This document shows, in pieces, positions 25,203 to 33,702 of a DNA stretch of 64,000 bases. Each line of letters starts with the position of its first letter. Position 1 is the stretch's first letter. Source of the DNA: GCA-003244245 sp963822695 (GTDB lineage Bacteria; Actinomycetota; Actinomycetes; Mycobacteriales; Pseudonocardiaceae); contig CAWGJH010000002.1 in assembly GCA_963822695.1 (NCBI GenBank), forward strand, positions 62,001 to 126,000, given 5' to 3'. The position numbers and the translations under genes were made by a program. Below the pieces are notes generated by a model, which searched no databases, was not told where the DNA came from, and saw only the letters and a program-made list of their open reading frames with translations.

Positions 25203-28200
25203 CTGAGTGGGCGAGGCAAAATGGAAAAGATAGACACCTCTACTGCCAACGGTCGCGAGGCATTTTCCGTTTGGCATCCACACACAGCCGAACAGAGCGG
25301 CGTTGACACGCATCATCGCCTGGCACCGACCGGTCGTGACCTCCCAGATCCGGATGTTGCCGTCCACTCCTGCCGACGCAAGCCACTTGCCGTCCTTAGC
25401 CGCCGCCACGGCCCACACCGGGCCTCTGTGGGCAGAGACGGCGAATATCGACGAACGCGTCCGGATATCCCACATCCGTACCATTCCGTCAGCGCCCCCA
25501 GAGGCAATCCAGCAGCCATCGGCTGCGATCGTCACTCCAAGTAGAGGACTCGCGGGACCGGCGAGTGTCGCGGTGGCTGTCGCTGTCGTGGCGTCCCAGA
25601 TCCGAACTGTCGCATCATCTCCCGCCGTGACGATCCAGTCACCGGACGGAGCCACAGCAACCGCGTTGACATCGCCTTGGTGGCCACGAAGTATTGCTTT
25701 GAGCTCGTGGGTTTCCGAGTCCCAGATCTTGGCTGTTTCGTCAGCCCCGACGGACACCAGCCAGCTACCGTCGGGGGAATAGTCGACCGCATACACCCAG
25801 CCTCCCGGATGGCTCAGGGTGGCAACCAGAACACGGCTCTCGATGTCCCACACCTTGATTTTGCCGTCCCCACCCGAGGACGCGAATTGGCCGCGCTCAG
25901 TCGAAACGGCAACTCCAAGGACAGGACCGGCATGGCGGCCGTAGATCACGGACGTCCGCTCTTTGACATCCCAGAGGCGCACCACGCCGTCGAAACCAGC
26001 CGACGCCACCGACCTGCCGTCCGAGGTCACGGCGGCGTGCCACACCGCGCCGATATACTCATCATGTAATCTGCCCGCTTCCGGGTTCCAGATTCGAACC
26101 GTTCCATCACCTCCGGTCGAGATGAGCCGGGTACCGTCGGCCGAGTACGCCACTCCAAGCACCCGCCCGGTGTGCCCCAGAAGCGTGGCCACCAGGGTGT
26201 GGGTTTGCGGGTTCCAGATTCGAACCGTCGCATCGTCTCCGATGGAGACCAAGCGCGTGCCATCCGGCGCAATGGCAAGCCCGCGGACCCGGCCGCTATG
26301 GCCGGTGAGCGTCGCGACACAGGTATGAGTTGCAACGTCCCAGATTCGAACCGTTGCATCGTCACCAGCCGACACCACCCACGTCCCGTCGGGCGCAGCA
26401 GCAATAGCCCACACCTGACCGCTATGGCCTGTGAGGGTGGCTTCGAGCACCCGGGTCTCTACGTTCCAGATCCGGACCTTTCCGTCGTCGCCGGCCGACG
26501 CGAGCCACGCGCCGTCCGGTGCGACCGCCAGCCCGCGGACCCGGCCTGCCCCACCGGTGATCGTCGCCCGACAGATCTGGGTCGTTACGTCCCAGATCTG
26601 AACTATCCCATCGTCACCGCCCGACGCCAGCCACTTGCCGTCTGGCGCGACGGTCAAACCACGTACCCAGCCCGTATGGCCGGCAAGGAGGGCCGTCGGC
26701 ACCGGTATGCTCGGGTCCCAAATCTGGATCGTGCCGTCCTCACCGCCTGAAGCAAGCCAGGCGCCGTCTGGCGCGACTGCTCCACAGAGGACGCGACCGG
26801 TCTCGTGGGTCAGGATCGCCCTTGGCGCATACGTCGCGTCATCCCAGATGCGGATTGTCCCGTCGTCGCCTGTGCTCACCAGCCAACCCGCACCCTTTGC
26901 GGTCGCGGCCGAGTTTACCTCTCCTGTGTGACCACCGAGAACCCCCCGTAGTGCGGGATCGGCCTTGTCCGCAGGTGGCCAAGCATTCGACAACCGGGGC
27001 CGCGCCGGTAGGCGTGCGGCATAGTCGGCCATTATCGCATCCAGGTAAGGCGTGCCGTCGAGCCGGCTCAGCAGAACGTCGGCCAACGCCTCCGGAGGCT
27101 CCGTCGAAAGGAGCAGATGTGCTGATTGTCCCAGAGCCTCGAGAAGGGCTCGAGCAGTTGGTCCGTCATCAAAACTAAGGTCGCTCGCAACCGCGACGAC
27201 CCCGTCGCGGCGAAGCCTGGCTTCAACCCAGCGCAGGTCGTAGACCAGTGACGCCAACCTATCGCGCTGACCCGCCTCTACCAGGTGCCATGTTAGGTGT
27301 CGCCACAGGTAGCCCGCTGATTCGGGCAGGCGCCACCAAGCGTCAGTCTCTGGCATGGGGGCTACACCGAGTCTGTCACCAGCAGCGCCCGCAAGTTTGT
27401 CGGCGACCTTCGGCAGCAGCGCACGGGCGGCATCCACCAGGTGACTGTTGAGGACGGTGAGGCGGTGCTGGTGCTCCTGATCGGCCGGTCCGCGCAAGTA
27501 AGACCGCAACACATCGTGCAGATGCACGACCCTAGAGTTCTGGTAGGTGGACATAGATATGAGAGACAGTTCTGCCAGGTCCCGACATAGCTGATCCGCA
27601 TCGATGCTCGACATCCTACCCGTGCGCTGCCATAAGAGATGCACCATCTCCTGAGGAATGTCGACATCCTCAGCGAACACGCCAAGCTCGATGTACCGCT
27701 CCTGCTGCTGTCTAGATAGCGGCTTAAGGCTCGCCTCGACCGTGAGACGCACAGCGCGCTCCCGCTGGGTTTCGAAGGTCAGGTCCAAGGCCGCCGGCCC
27801 GCCTGCGCTAAGCTCAGTGGCGATGAGCCGCGCTTCTGACGACGGCTTAATTCCCTGCCTGCCAGCGCGCACAATGCGACCATGTACCAACCCGAGTAGC
27901 AGCGGCCACAGCCCAGTCAGCCGGAGCAGTAGATTGCTAAGCTCGACCGGCAGCGGCTGCGACAGCCCTCGTTGAAGCAGGTCCGTTGCTTCGCCGAGGC
28001 GCATTTGGTTAACCAAAATGGGCGCAGCGTCGTTCGGCAGCAGACTTCGTATCCGAGTTGTAACGAGACGCGTGCACGTGTCGCCTCGCTGCAGGAACGG
28101 CCTGAGCTGATCGGCATGCCACACATCGTCAACGACGAGCAGGGTTGGAGGACGGCCATCAAGCAGTTCGCCCAGCCGGAACCCCGCCTGCTCCGGATCG

Positions 28201-29006
28201 GACATACTTAGACGCTCATCACCCAATTCACGGCACAAATCGCCGATGGCTGCGGCAAGTTGTGCGCCCTGTGACTCTTCGCCAACTGTGATCCAGAGAA
28301 GCCCTCCCGGAAACGAATCACGGACGTCGGAGCGCAGGCAAACCTGTTTTGCTAGCGTCGTCTTTCCAAAACCGCCGGCACCGTGCAGCGCCGTCGTGAC
28401 ACCCACGGTCCGCGCGTGGTTGAGGACGAGGTGAGTGACAGCCTGGATGAGCTCCGACCTTTCAACTGCCTCGCCGTCGATCGTGGGAACGTTCCAGGGA
28501 CTCCTTGGCGCGTCGGGAGGCTCTGAACGCGATGTTGTCAGAATCCGCTCTACTGCGTCGAGCAAGGGAACGACGTCGGAGCGAAACGTCTCGTGGTCGA
28601 GTCGAACCGCGTTGCGCCGGGCAAGGCCATTCAATCCTTCAGAAATGTCGTCTCGGTCGGGCATAACAGCGCCATCGACTAGTACGGGAATTACGTGTAT
28701 CTCGCGCTCTAATGCAGTCCGGATTTCAAGGGCCACGAAGTCGTCCGGGTCGTCAAGCCTGCGTCGCCCCCACCGGTCGGTGATCTTTGACCAGGTTGGT
28801 CCAATCAGGGCGATCAGCACGTCACACGAGGCGACCTCGCGCGTTATCGCAGCGGCGAAATCGTCGCCCGGCTCGATCGTGTCGACGTCCATGAAAACCT
28901 GCGTTGACCCCAGACGCTCGGTCAACCGGTCAGCCAGCCGACCCGCAATATGACGCGTCTCCTCTCTTCGGTAGCTGAGGAAAACCGCTCGAGTCGTACC
29001 AGGCAT
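25173..29006 (-). CDS. TIR - NB-ARC (STAND NTPase) - WD40 protein
   Basis: 1277 aa from ATG 29006 (GGAGAG upstream); the open frame reaches 29177 but that part lacks domain character. Residues 5-150 are a TIR domain: AVFLSYRREET, VFMDVDTIEPGDDF, CDVLIALIGPTWS, and a candidate catalytic Glu94 in DFVALEIRTAL. Residues 180-500 are an NB-ARC ATPase: Walker A GAGGFGKTT (209-217), Walker B LLVVDDVW, sensor RLVTTR, GLWPLL, and a VHLHDVL MHD-like motif. From about residue 690 come 14 WD40 repeats, enough for two seven-bladed propellers. The layout matches bacterial STAND sensors in which the propellers detect a ligand and TIR cleaves NAD or signals. An antiphage role is inference. Confidence 0.93.
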   Translation of the reverse strand: MPGTTRAVFLSYRREETRHIAGRLADRLTERLGSTQVFMDVDTIEPGDDFAAAITREVASCDVLIALIGPTWSKITDRWGRRRLDDPDDFVALEIRTALEREIHVIPVLVDGAVMPDRDDISEGLNGLARRNAVRLDHETFRSDVVPLLDAVERILTTSRSEPPDAPRSPWNVPTIDGEAVERSELIQAVTHLVLNHARTVGVTTALHGAGGFGKTTLAKQVCLRSDVRDSFPGGLLWITVGEESQGAQLAAAIGDLCRELGDERLSMSDPEQAGFRLGELLDGRPPTLLVVDDVWHADQLRPFLQRGDTCTRLVTTRIRSLLPNDAAPILVNQMRLGEATDLLQRGLSQPLPVELSNLLLRLTGLWPLLLGLVHGRIVRAGRQGIKPSSEARLIATELSAGGPAALDLTFETQRERAVRLTVEASLKPLSRQQQERYIELGVFAEDVDIPQEMVHLLWQRTGRMSSIDADQLCRDLAELSLISMSTYQNSRVVHLHDVLRSYLRGPADQEHQHRLTVLNSHLVDAARALLPKVADKLAGAAGDRLGVAPMPETDAWWRLPESAGYLWRHLTWHLVEAGQRDRLASLVYDLRWVEARLRRDGVVAVASDLSFDDGPTARALLEALGQSAHLLLSTEPPEALADVLLSRLDGTPYLDAIMADYAARLPARPRLSNAWPPADKADPALRGVLGGHTGEVNSAATAKGAGWLVSTGDDGTIRIWDDATYAPRAILTHETGRVLCGAVAPDGAWLASGGEDGTIQIWDPSIPVPTALLAGHTGWVRGLTVAPDGKWLASGGDDGIVQIWDVTTQICRATITGGAGRVRGLAVAPDGAWLASAGDDGKVRIWNVETRVLEATLTGHSGQVWAIAAAPDGTWVVSAGDDATVRIWDVATHTCVATLTGHSGRVRGLAIAPDGTRLVSIGDDATVRIWNPQTHTLVATLLGHTGRVLGVAYSADGTRLISTGGDGTVRIWNPEAGRLHDEYIGAVWHAAVTSDGRSVASAGFDGVVRLWDVKERTSVIYGRHAGPVLGVAVSTERGQFASSGGDGKIKVWDIESRVLVATLSHPGGWVYAVDYSPDGSWLVSVGADETAKIWDSETHELKAILRGHQGDVNAVAVAPSGDWIVTAGDDATVRIWDATTATATATLAGPASPLLGVTIAADGCWIASGGADGMVRMWDIRTRSSIFAVSAHRGPVWAVAAAKDGKWLASAGVDGNIRIWEVTTGRCQAMMRVNAALFGCVWMPNGKCLATVGSRGVYLFHFASPTQLSEQDQGFV

Positions 29007-29810
29007 CACTCGTGCTGCCTCTCCTGCTGTCTGGGGGGTCGGTGCTGGAACGAGATCCGGCGATAGCGAGGTTTCCTGCTCCCTAGTGGGGTGATCGGTC
29101 CGGGTCAGTGGCAAGCCTTGCTCAATGGTCCGGACCTCGCGGCGGGCAGCCCAGCGTGAATAGCACACGACAATCAACCCTCAGACCAGGCGAAACGCCG
29201 TCTACCGCCGGATCTCGTTCCAGATTCACTCCGACCCCCCACCTCCTCCCTGCGAGACCATGGAGCGTGTCCGGGTATCGCGCGCGTCTACCCGACTAGG
29301 CTCGGGTGATTCACGGGAGGAAAAACCGACTCCACCGCTGCCCCGCTGATAGGCGTGGGTCTCCTCGCGAAAAACCCCCGATAGGCGACAACCCATAGAT
29401 GTAGAAACCATTCTGTGCTACCTTATCTGATGTACCGGGACTGCATGATCTGGAGTACATGGAAGATGATCCGTGGAGGTGATGACCGGACCCGGGCGGC
29501 TGATCCAGTCTGATCGTGAGCGTTCGAAGCAGGGTTCGATCGTCGTGGTTGACCTACGCTGGGCTTACCCGGTTAGGCAGCGGAGTGTCTGGATCCGGGG
29601 TCGATGCCGCCTTGCTCACATACTTGTCCTCCGCAGGGTGATCCGTGGTTCAGGGTGATCGAGTGCGCACCGGTGGAGGTCCACCGGAGGAACGCCCCGT
29701 GCGTGGTAACGGGGGGTCACTGGCTGGGTCCGTGCGTCCTGAACGAGGGCGACACGCCGTCGCGCCGGGCTAGGGTTAGGTCGTGGTCGGGCACGCCGTC
29801 GGACCGTAAG
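29007..29810. other. intergenic region upstream of the TIR gene
   Basis: It holds an extension of the TIR open frame to 29177 with no recognisable domain, then an AT-rich pocket (29345-29480) likely to contain promoters. Short open frames around 29470-29660 have no family resemblance. No gene supported. Confidence 0.5.
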
Positions 29811-30038
29811 GTGCGCCTGGTGGAGCAGGTGCGCGGGAAGTGTTCGATCTGCGGGTCGAGGTGGGTCGGTGCCGGCCGCTGTCATTGTCCGGTCTGCTGT
29901 GTGACCTGGGATGACGAGCGGTTGTATGAGGCTCATCGCCTGGGTGGTGGTGACTGCCGTTCGCCCCAGGTGCTCGGAGGTCTTGAGCCGCGTCTGGGTG
30001 TCTGGTGCGCTCGGATGGACATGAGGGCCGCTGGGTGA
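29811..30038 (+). CDS. FDXHR-like small zinc-binding protein
   Basis: About 75 aa if begun at GTG 29811 (the frame is open from 29604). A first knuckle CSICGSRWVGAGRCHCPVCC is followed by TWDDERLYEAHRLGGGDCRSP, which matches the FDxHR-type pattern of small actinobacterial zinc proteins (C-x2-C ... F/Y-x-x-HR ... C-R-x-P), and GVW near the end. It is usually found beside mobile elements and phage genes. The start is uncertain. Confidence 0.5.
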   Translation: MRLVEQVRGKCSICGSRWVGAGRCHCPVCCVTWDDERLYEAHRLGGGDCRSPQVLGGLEPRLGVWCARMDMRAAG

Positions 30039-31148
30039 GGGGACCTCCCTGTCCGAGCCGAGAATCGGCATTCGAGCCTCTGCCATGTCAGCAGCGAGGA
30101 GGTCCTTCCGCGGCTTGACGCGGCAGCTGTTGTCGCGGGGCGCACGATGACACTGCGGAGCTCACACCCGGGTGTCGAGGGTGACGCGGGAGCTCGCCGG
30201 CGGCTCGACGCGGGGGCCGGGATCGGACCGGAGTGGATCGATGCCGACAAGTGACATGCGGTCCGGCGCGAGCGACGTCGTGCTGCCGCCGCGGATCCCT
30301 GAGGTCGTGAGGGCTATCGAGGTGCCCAGGCCCGCCGCCAGAACGTCGGTCAGCGGTTGTTCCAGTTCCTGATTGACCCTCGATGACGTTGACTTGCGTG
30401 AGGAGACCATTGAACTGGCGCTTCCTGCCGCCGTCGTCGTCATCACTATCGAGCAGGCAATCACCGGACCGTGGGACGGAGACCGGGAAAACCGGGGGAG
30501 GCCACGCGGCCAGGGCTTGTGGATCGGGTGTGTGGGTGAACCCGGGGGTACCAGCGGTGGAAGTCGTTCGCAGCGGCCGCCACCGCCGCAGCGCTCGATC
30601 CGGCCCTAGGACAAGCGGTAGCCTAGAAGCCACCGCGCAACGTCCTGCCCAGTGGGGAACCACGCCTTCGGTGACCTTGCCGAATCGGTGACAATGCCGA
30701 ATCGGTGACACACACCCGGCCGAGAAGCAAAGCCATGCGCAATCGGGGATCGCACCTAAATCACCGAGTCGACTGCCTAGTAGTGGTGATCTGCACGGAC
30801 GGGCGAGGCGGTGCGGCCGTGGCCTACTGATCATGAACGTAGCACGCGGCGGGTAAGGCAAAGGTTAACTCCTAGTGCGCGGTTGGTCACGCTCTGACGT
30901 AAGTTGTCGCCCGGCAGCGTTCAGCCTGGGCCCGAGGGTCGGCCGTGCCTCGGGGGCACCACCCTACGAAGAGGAGTCGGTGCCTCGTCGAGATCTGAGA
31001 ACCCCGCTCGCGCGGCGGCGTCCACCGGCCCTCTGCTCGCGACGAGTGACCGTGAATCGCTCCACCTGCTGCGGTCTCCTGCTCCGTTCGGCCCTAGGTT
31101 TGCCTCAGGCGCGCCGGTGCGCAGAGCGAGATCCACTCAGGGCGGGTT
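30039..31148. other. gene-poor stretch with direct repeat copy B
   Basis: Several overlapping open frames exist on both strands between 30040 and 31150, but none shows a recognisable domain or convincing codon bias. Bases 30485-30606 are copy B of the direct repeat. Just after it AATCGGTGACA occurs twice (about 30683-30710). It is best read as decayed sequence at the end of an island. Confidence 0.5.
30485..30606 (+). repeat. 120-bp direct repeat, copy B
   Basis: It matches 23687-23806 (copy A) from GGGAAAACCGGGGGAGGC to CGCTCGATCCGGCCC. It lies at the distal side of the island, in the same orientation. Confidence 0.85.
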
Positions 31149-31514
31149 TTGGGCTTACCAGTACCGCACACAGCCCGCTACTACCCGTCTGGTGCCCGTA
31201 GCTGCCGCACCGGCGGTAGGTCCGCTACGTCACGCGCACCCGTCGCCGCTCGATCAACCCAGCCCACCACCTGTGTAACCCCATCGCCCCGGTCACGGCC
31301 GGTGCTGGTTGTCAGCTGCGACGAACTCAACGATGCCGAGCAGCCGATCGTGGTCAACGTGACGTCATTCAGCCCACAAGGGGCGGTCGCGTTGCTGACC
31401 GTGCGCGTCGGTGACGAGCTGGGCGGTTACGCGCGGTGCCGCACGATCAGCGTCGGGGATTCAACCTGTAAACCACGAGGTTGGAAACCGGGACAAACCG
31501 TGGTTGACGATTGA
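31149..31514 (+). CDS. MazF/PemK-like toxin remnant
   Basis: The last 70 residues (RPVLVVSCDELNDAEQPIVV, NVTSFSPQGAVALLTVRVGD, then LGGYARCRTIS) resemble the MazF/PemK core, in which RPVLVVS starts strand 3, VTS follows, and a cysteine/aspartate strand precedes the final helix. The expected N-terminal strand (GEIWxxxL) is missing; that part is Ser/Arg/Pro-rich and not convincing. No antitoxin is seen upstream. It is probably a broken toxin gene at the edge of the island; the real coding part is about 31290-31514. Confidence 0.35.
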   Translation: MGLPVPHTARYYPSGARSCRTGGRSATSRAPVAARSTQPTTCVTPSPRSRPVLVVSCDELNDAEQPIVVNVTSFSPQGAVALLTVRVGDELGGYARCRTISVGDSTCKPRGWKPGQTVVDD

Positions 31515-31524
31515 TCGTCGGCCT

Positions 31525-33189
31525 TCAGCGTAGGTCGTCGGCGTCGACGATCCGGTAGCCGTAGCCTTGCTCGGCGAGGAAGCGCTGGCGGTGCGCCGCG
31601 TAGTCGGTGTCCAGGGTGTCCCGGGAGACCACCGAGTAGAAGTGCGCCTGGCGCCCGTCGCCCTTAGGCCGCAGTAGCCGGCCCAGCCGCTGGGCCTCCT
31701 CCTGCCGGGAACCGAACGTGCCGGAGACCTGCACCGCCACCGAGGCCTCCGGCAAGTCGATGGAGAAATTGGCCACTTTGGACACGACGAGCCGCCGTAC
31801 CTCGCCGCGGCGGAACGCGTCGTAGAGGTTTTCCCGCTCGGAGTTCCGGGTCGAGCCTTGCACCACCGGCGCGTTCAGTGCCTCGCCGAGTTCCTCCAGT
31901 TGCTCCAGGTATGCGCCGATCACCAGCGTCGGCTCGTTGGGGTGCCGGTCCATGATGGCCGCCACGACAGGGAGCTTGCTCCGCGCGGTGGCGCACACCC
32001 GGTAGCGCTCGTCGGCTTCCGCGGTGGCGTAGCGCAGCCGCTCGGCGTCGGTCAGGGTGACGCGTACCTCGACGCAGTCTGCCGGCGCGATCCAGCCCTG
32101 CGACTCGATGTCGCGCCACGGTGCGTCGTAGCGCTTGGGCCCGATCAGGGAGAACACATCACCCTCCCGGCCGTCCTCGCGCACCAGGGTGGCGGTCAGC
32201 CCGAGCCGCCGGCGGGACTGCAGATCGGCCGTCATCCGAAAGACCGGTGCGGGCAGCAAATGCACCTCGTCGTAGATGATCAGCCCCCAGTCCCGGGAAT
32301 CGAACAGATCCAGATGCCGGTACTCGCCTTGTGATTTCCGGGTCATGACCTGGTAGGTCGCGATCGTCACCGGACGGATTTCCTTGCGCTCCCCGGAATA
32401 TTCGCCGACCTCGTCATCGGACAGCGAGGTACGCGCGATCAGTTCGCGCTTCCACTGCCGGCCGGCGACCGTATTGGTGACCAGGATCAGCGTGGTCGCT
32501 CGGGCTTGGGCCATCGCGGCGACCCCGACCAGGGTCTTTCCTGCTCCGCACGGCAGCACCACAACCCCGGAACCGCCGGCCCAGAACCCGGTCACCGCGT
32601 CACGCTGGTAGTCGCGCAGCGACCAGCCATTCTCGGCCAACTCGATCGGGTGCGCCTCGCCGTCGACGTAGCCGGCCAGATCCTCGGCCGGCCAGCCGAT
32701 CTTGAGCAGCCCCTGCTTGAGCCTGCCGCGCTCAGAAGGGTGCACCCGCACGGTGTCGTCATCGACCCGGGCCCCCAGCATCGGGGCGATCTTGCGGTGC
32801 CGGAATACCTCTTCGAGCACGGCACGGTCCAGCGACACCAGCACCAGCCCGTGCGTCGGGTGCTGCGTCAGCTGTAGCCGACCGTAACGGCTCATGGTGT
32901 CCACGACGTCAACCAGCAGTGGCTGCGGCACTGCGTACCGGGAGAAGCGCACCAGGACGTCGACGACCTGCTCTGCGTCGTGCCCCGCAGCCCGCGCGTT
33001 CCACAGCGCCAGCGGGGTCACCCGGTAGGTGTGCACATGCTCGGGTGCGCGCTCAAGCTCGGCGAAGGGCGCAATCGCGGCGCGCGCCACCCCGGCTGCC
33101 GGGTGGTCGACCTCCAGCAGCAGTGTCTTGTCGGACTGGACGATGAGCGGTCCGGCCTCAGGCGTTGAGCTCAACGGGTTCCTCCGCAC
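31525..33189 (-). CDS. DNA repair helicase XPB (ERCC3-like)
   Basis: 554 aa, the actinobacterial XPB (Rv0861c type). The start is GTG 33189 or, better placed after GCGGAGGAA, TTG 33174. An N-terminal damage-recognition domain (residues 15-200) precedes the helicase: LRDYQRDAVTGFW, Walker A LPCGAGKTLVGVAA, DEVH box IIYDEVHLLPA, motif III LGLTATL with RED, and motif VI QEEAQRLGRLLRP. It is a 3'-5' ATP-dependent helicase of DNA repair. In M. tuberculosis its neighbour is the helicase-associated protein found here at 41.6-43.9 kb; the two are separated by the signalling cluster. Confidence 0.95.
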   Translation of the reverse strand: MRRNPLSSTPEAGPLIVQSDKTLLLEVDHPAAGVARAAIAPFAELERAPEHVHTYRVTPLALWNARAAGHDAEQVVDVLVRFSRYAVPQPLLVDVVDTMSRYGRLQLTQHPTHGLVLVSLDRAVLEEVFRHRKIAPMLGARVDDDTVRVHPSERGRLKQGLLKIGWPAEDLAGYVDGEAHPIELAENGWSLRDYQRDAVTGFWAGGSGVVVLPCGAGKTLVGVAAMAQARATTLILVTNTVAGRQWKRELIARTSLSDDEVGEYSGERKEIRPVTIATYQVMTRKSQGEYRHLDLFDSRDWGLIIYDEVHLLPAPVFRMTADLQSRRRLGLTATLVREDGREGDVFSLIGPKRYDAPWRDIESQGWIAPADCVEVRVTLTDAERLRYATAEADERYRVCATARSKLPVVAAIMDRHPNEPTLVIGAYLEQLEELGEALNAPVVQGSTRNSERENLYDAFRRGEVRRLVVSKVANFSIDLPEASVAVQVSGTFGSRQEEAQRLGRLLRPKGDGRQAHFYSVVSRDTLDTDYAAHRQRFLAEQGYGYRIVDADDLR

Positions 33190-33615
33190 TTGGCAAGCAC
33201 CGCAGCCGGTGATTCGGGTCGGCTGGTGGGGGTCAGTCTCCCAGGTGCGCCCGCGCCCGCGCCGCCGAGGCGCCCACAGCGGGGAGACGCCCGCTCGCGC
33301 AGTGTGGCCTATGCGCTCTTTGGGTGAAAAACAGTTACTTTAGGTAGTTTATTGGCCTCCATAGCGGTAAATCGGCCTGGGCTGGCGGGTGTTGTCCCTC
33401 CAGTGCCCTGGTGTTGTCAGCGGTCAGGTAGCACGGTAGGAAGGCTTGCGGGACTGCCCAGCCCAGCTCGTCGTATCGTCCGTGCTTTAGAACGGGCGTA
33501 TCCGGTTCGGTGCCAGAGGCGTTACTCCGTGCGGTGCGTGATGGCCCACGACTGCGGTGACCTGTGGTGAGCCGGATGCCCGGCCACCGTCAACTCCTTG
33601 GGGAGGGACCCCACC
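33190..33615. other. divergent promoter region between XPB and the conservon
   Basis: This spacer serves the minus-strand helicase and the plus-strand signalling operon. An AT-rich patch at 33325-33365 is the only base-composition feature suggestive of a promoter. No gene seen; open frames here are short. Confidence 0.45.
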
Positions 33616-33702
33616 GTGCCAGCGAGTAGTTCCGCCACTCCCGGCTCCCGCCGAGGCGGCGTGATGACCGCCGACGCATTTTGTCCCGCTGAGGCTGCGT
33701 GA
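33616..33702 (+). CDS. possible 28-aa leader ORF upstream of the sensor kinase
   Basis: GTG 33616 follows a strong GGGGAGGGA site by about seven bases and opens a 28-codon frame ending in a TGA at 33700-33702. That TGA overlaps the kinase start codons (GTG 33699, ATG 33702). The coupling geometry and good ribosome-binding site favour translation; the peptide itself (MPASSSATPGSRRGG...) has no recognisable role. Confidence 0.3.
   Translation: MPASSSATPGSRRGGVMTADAFCPAEAA

Noticed and set aside
26060..26110. tRNA-like GGTTCxAATCx sequences
   Set aside because: They are codons of the WD40 repeats (DATVRIW) in the TIR gene; no cloverleaf. No tRNA or rRNA genes were found in the window.
30088..30861. 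257-codon minus-strand open frame over repeat copy B
   Set aside because: Pro/Arg-rich with no recognisable domain; it owes its length to GC content and the repeat.
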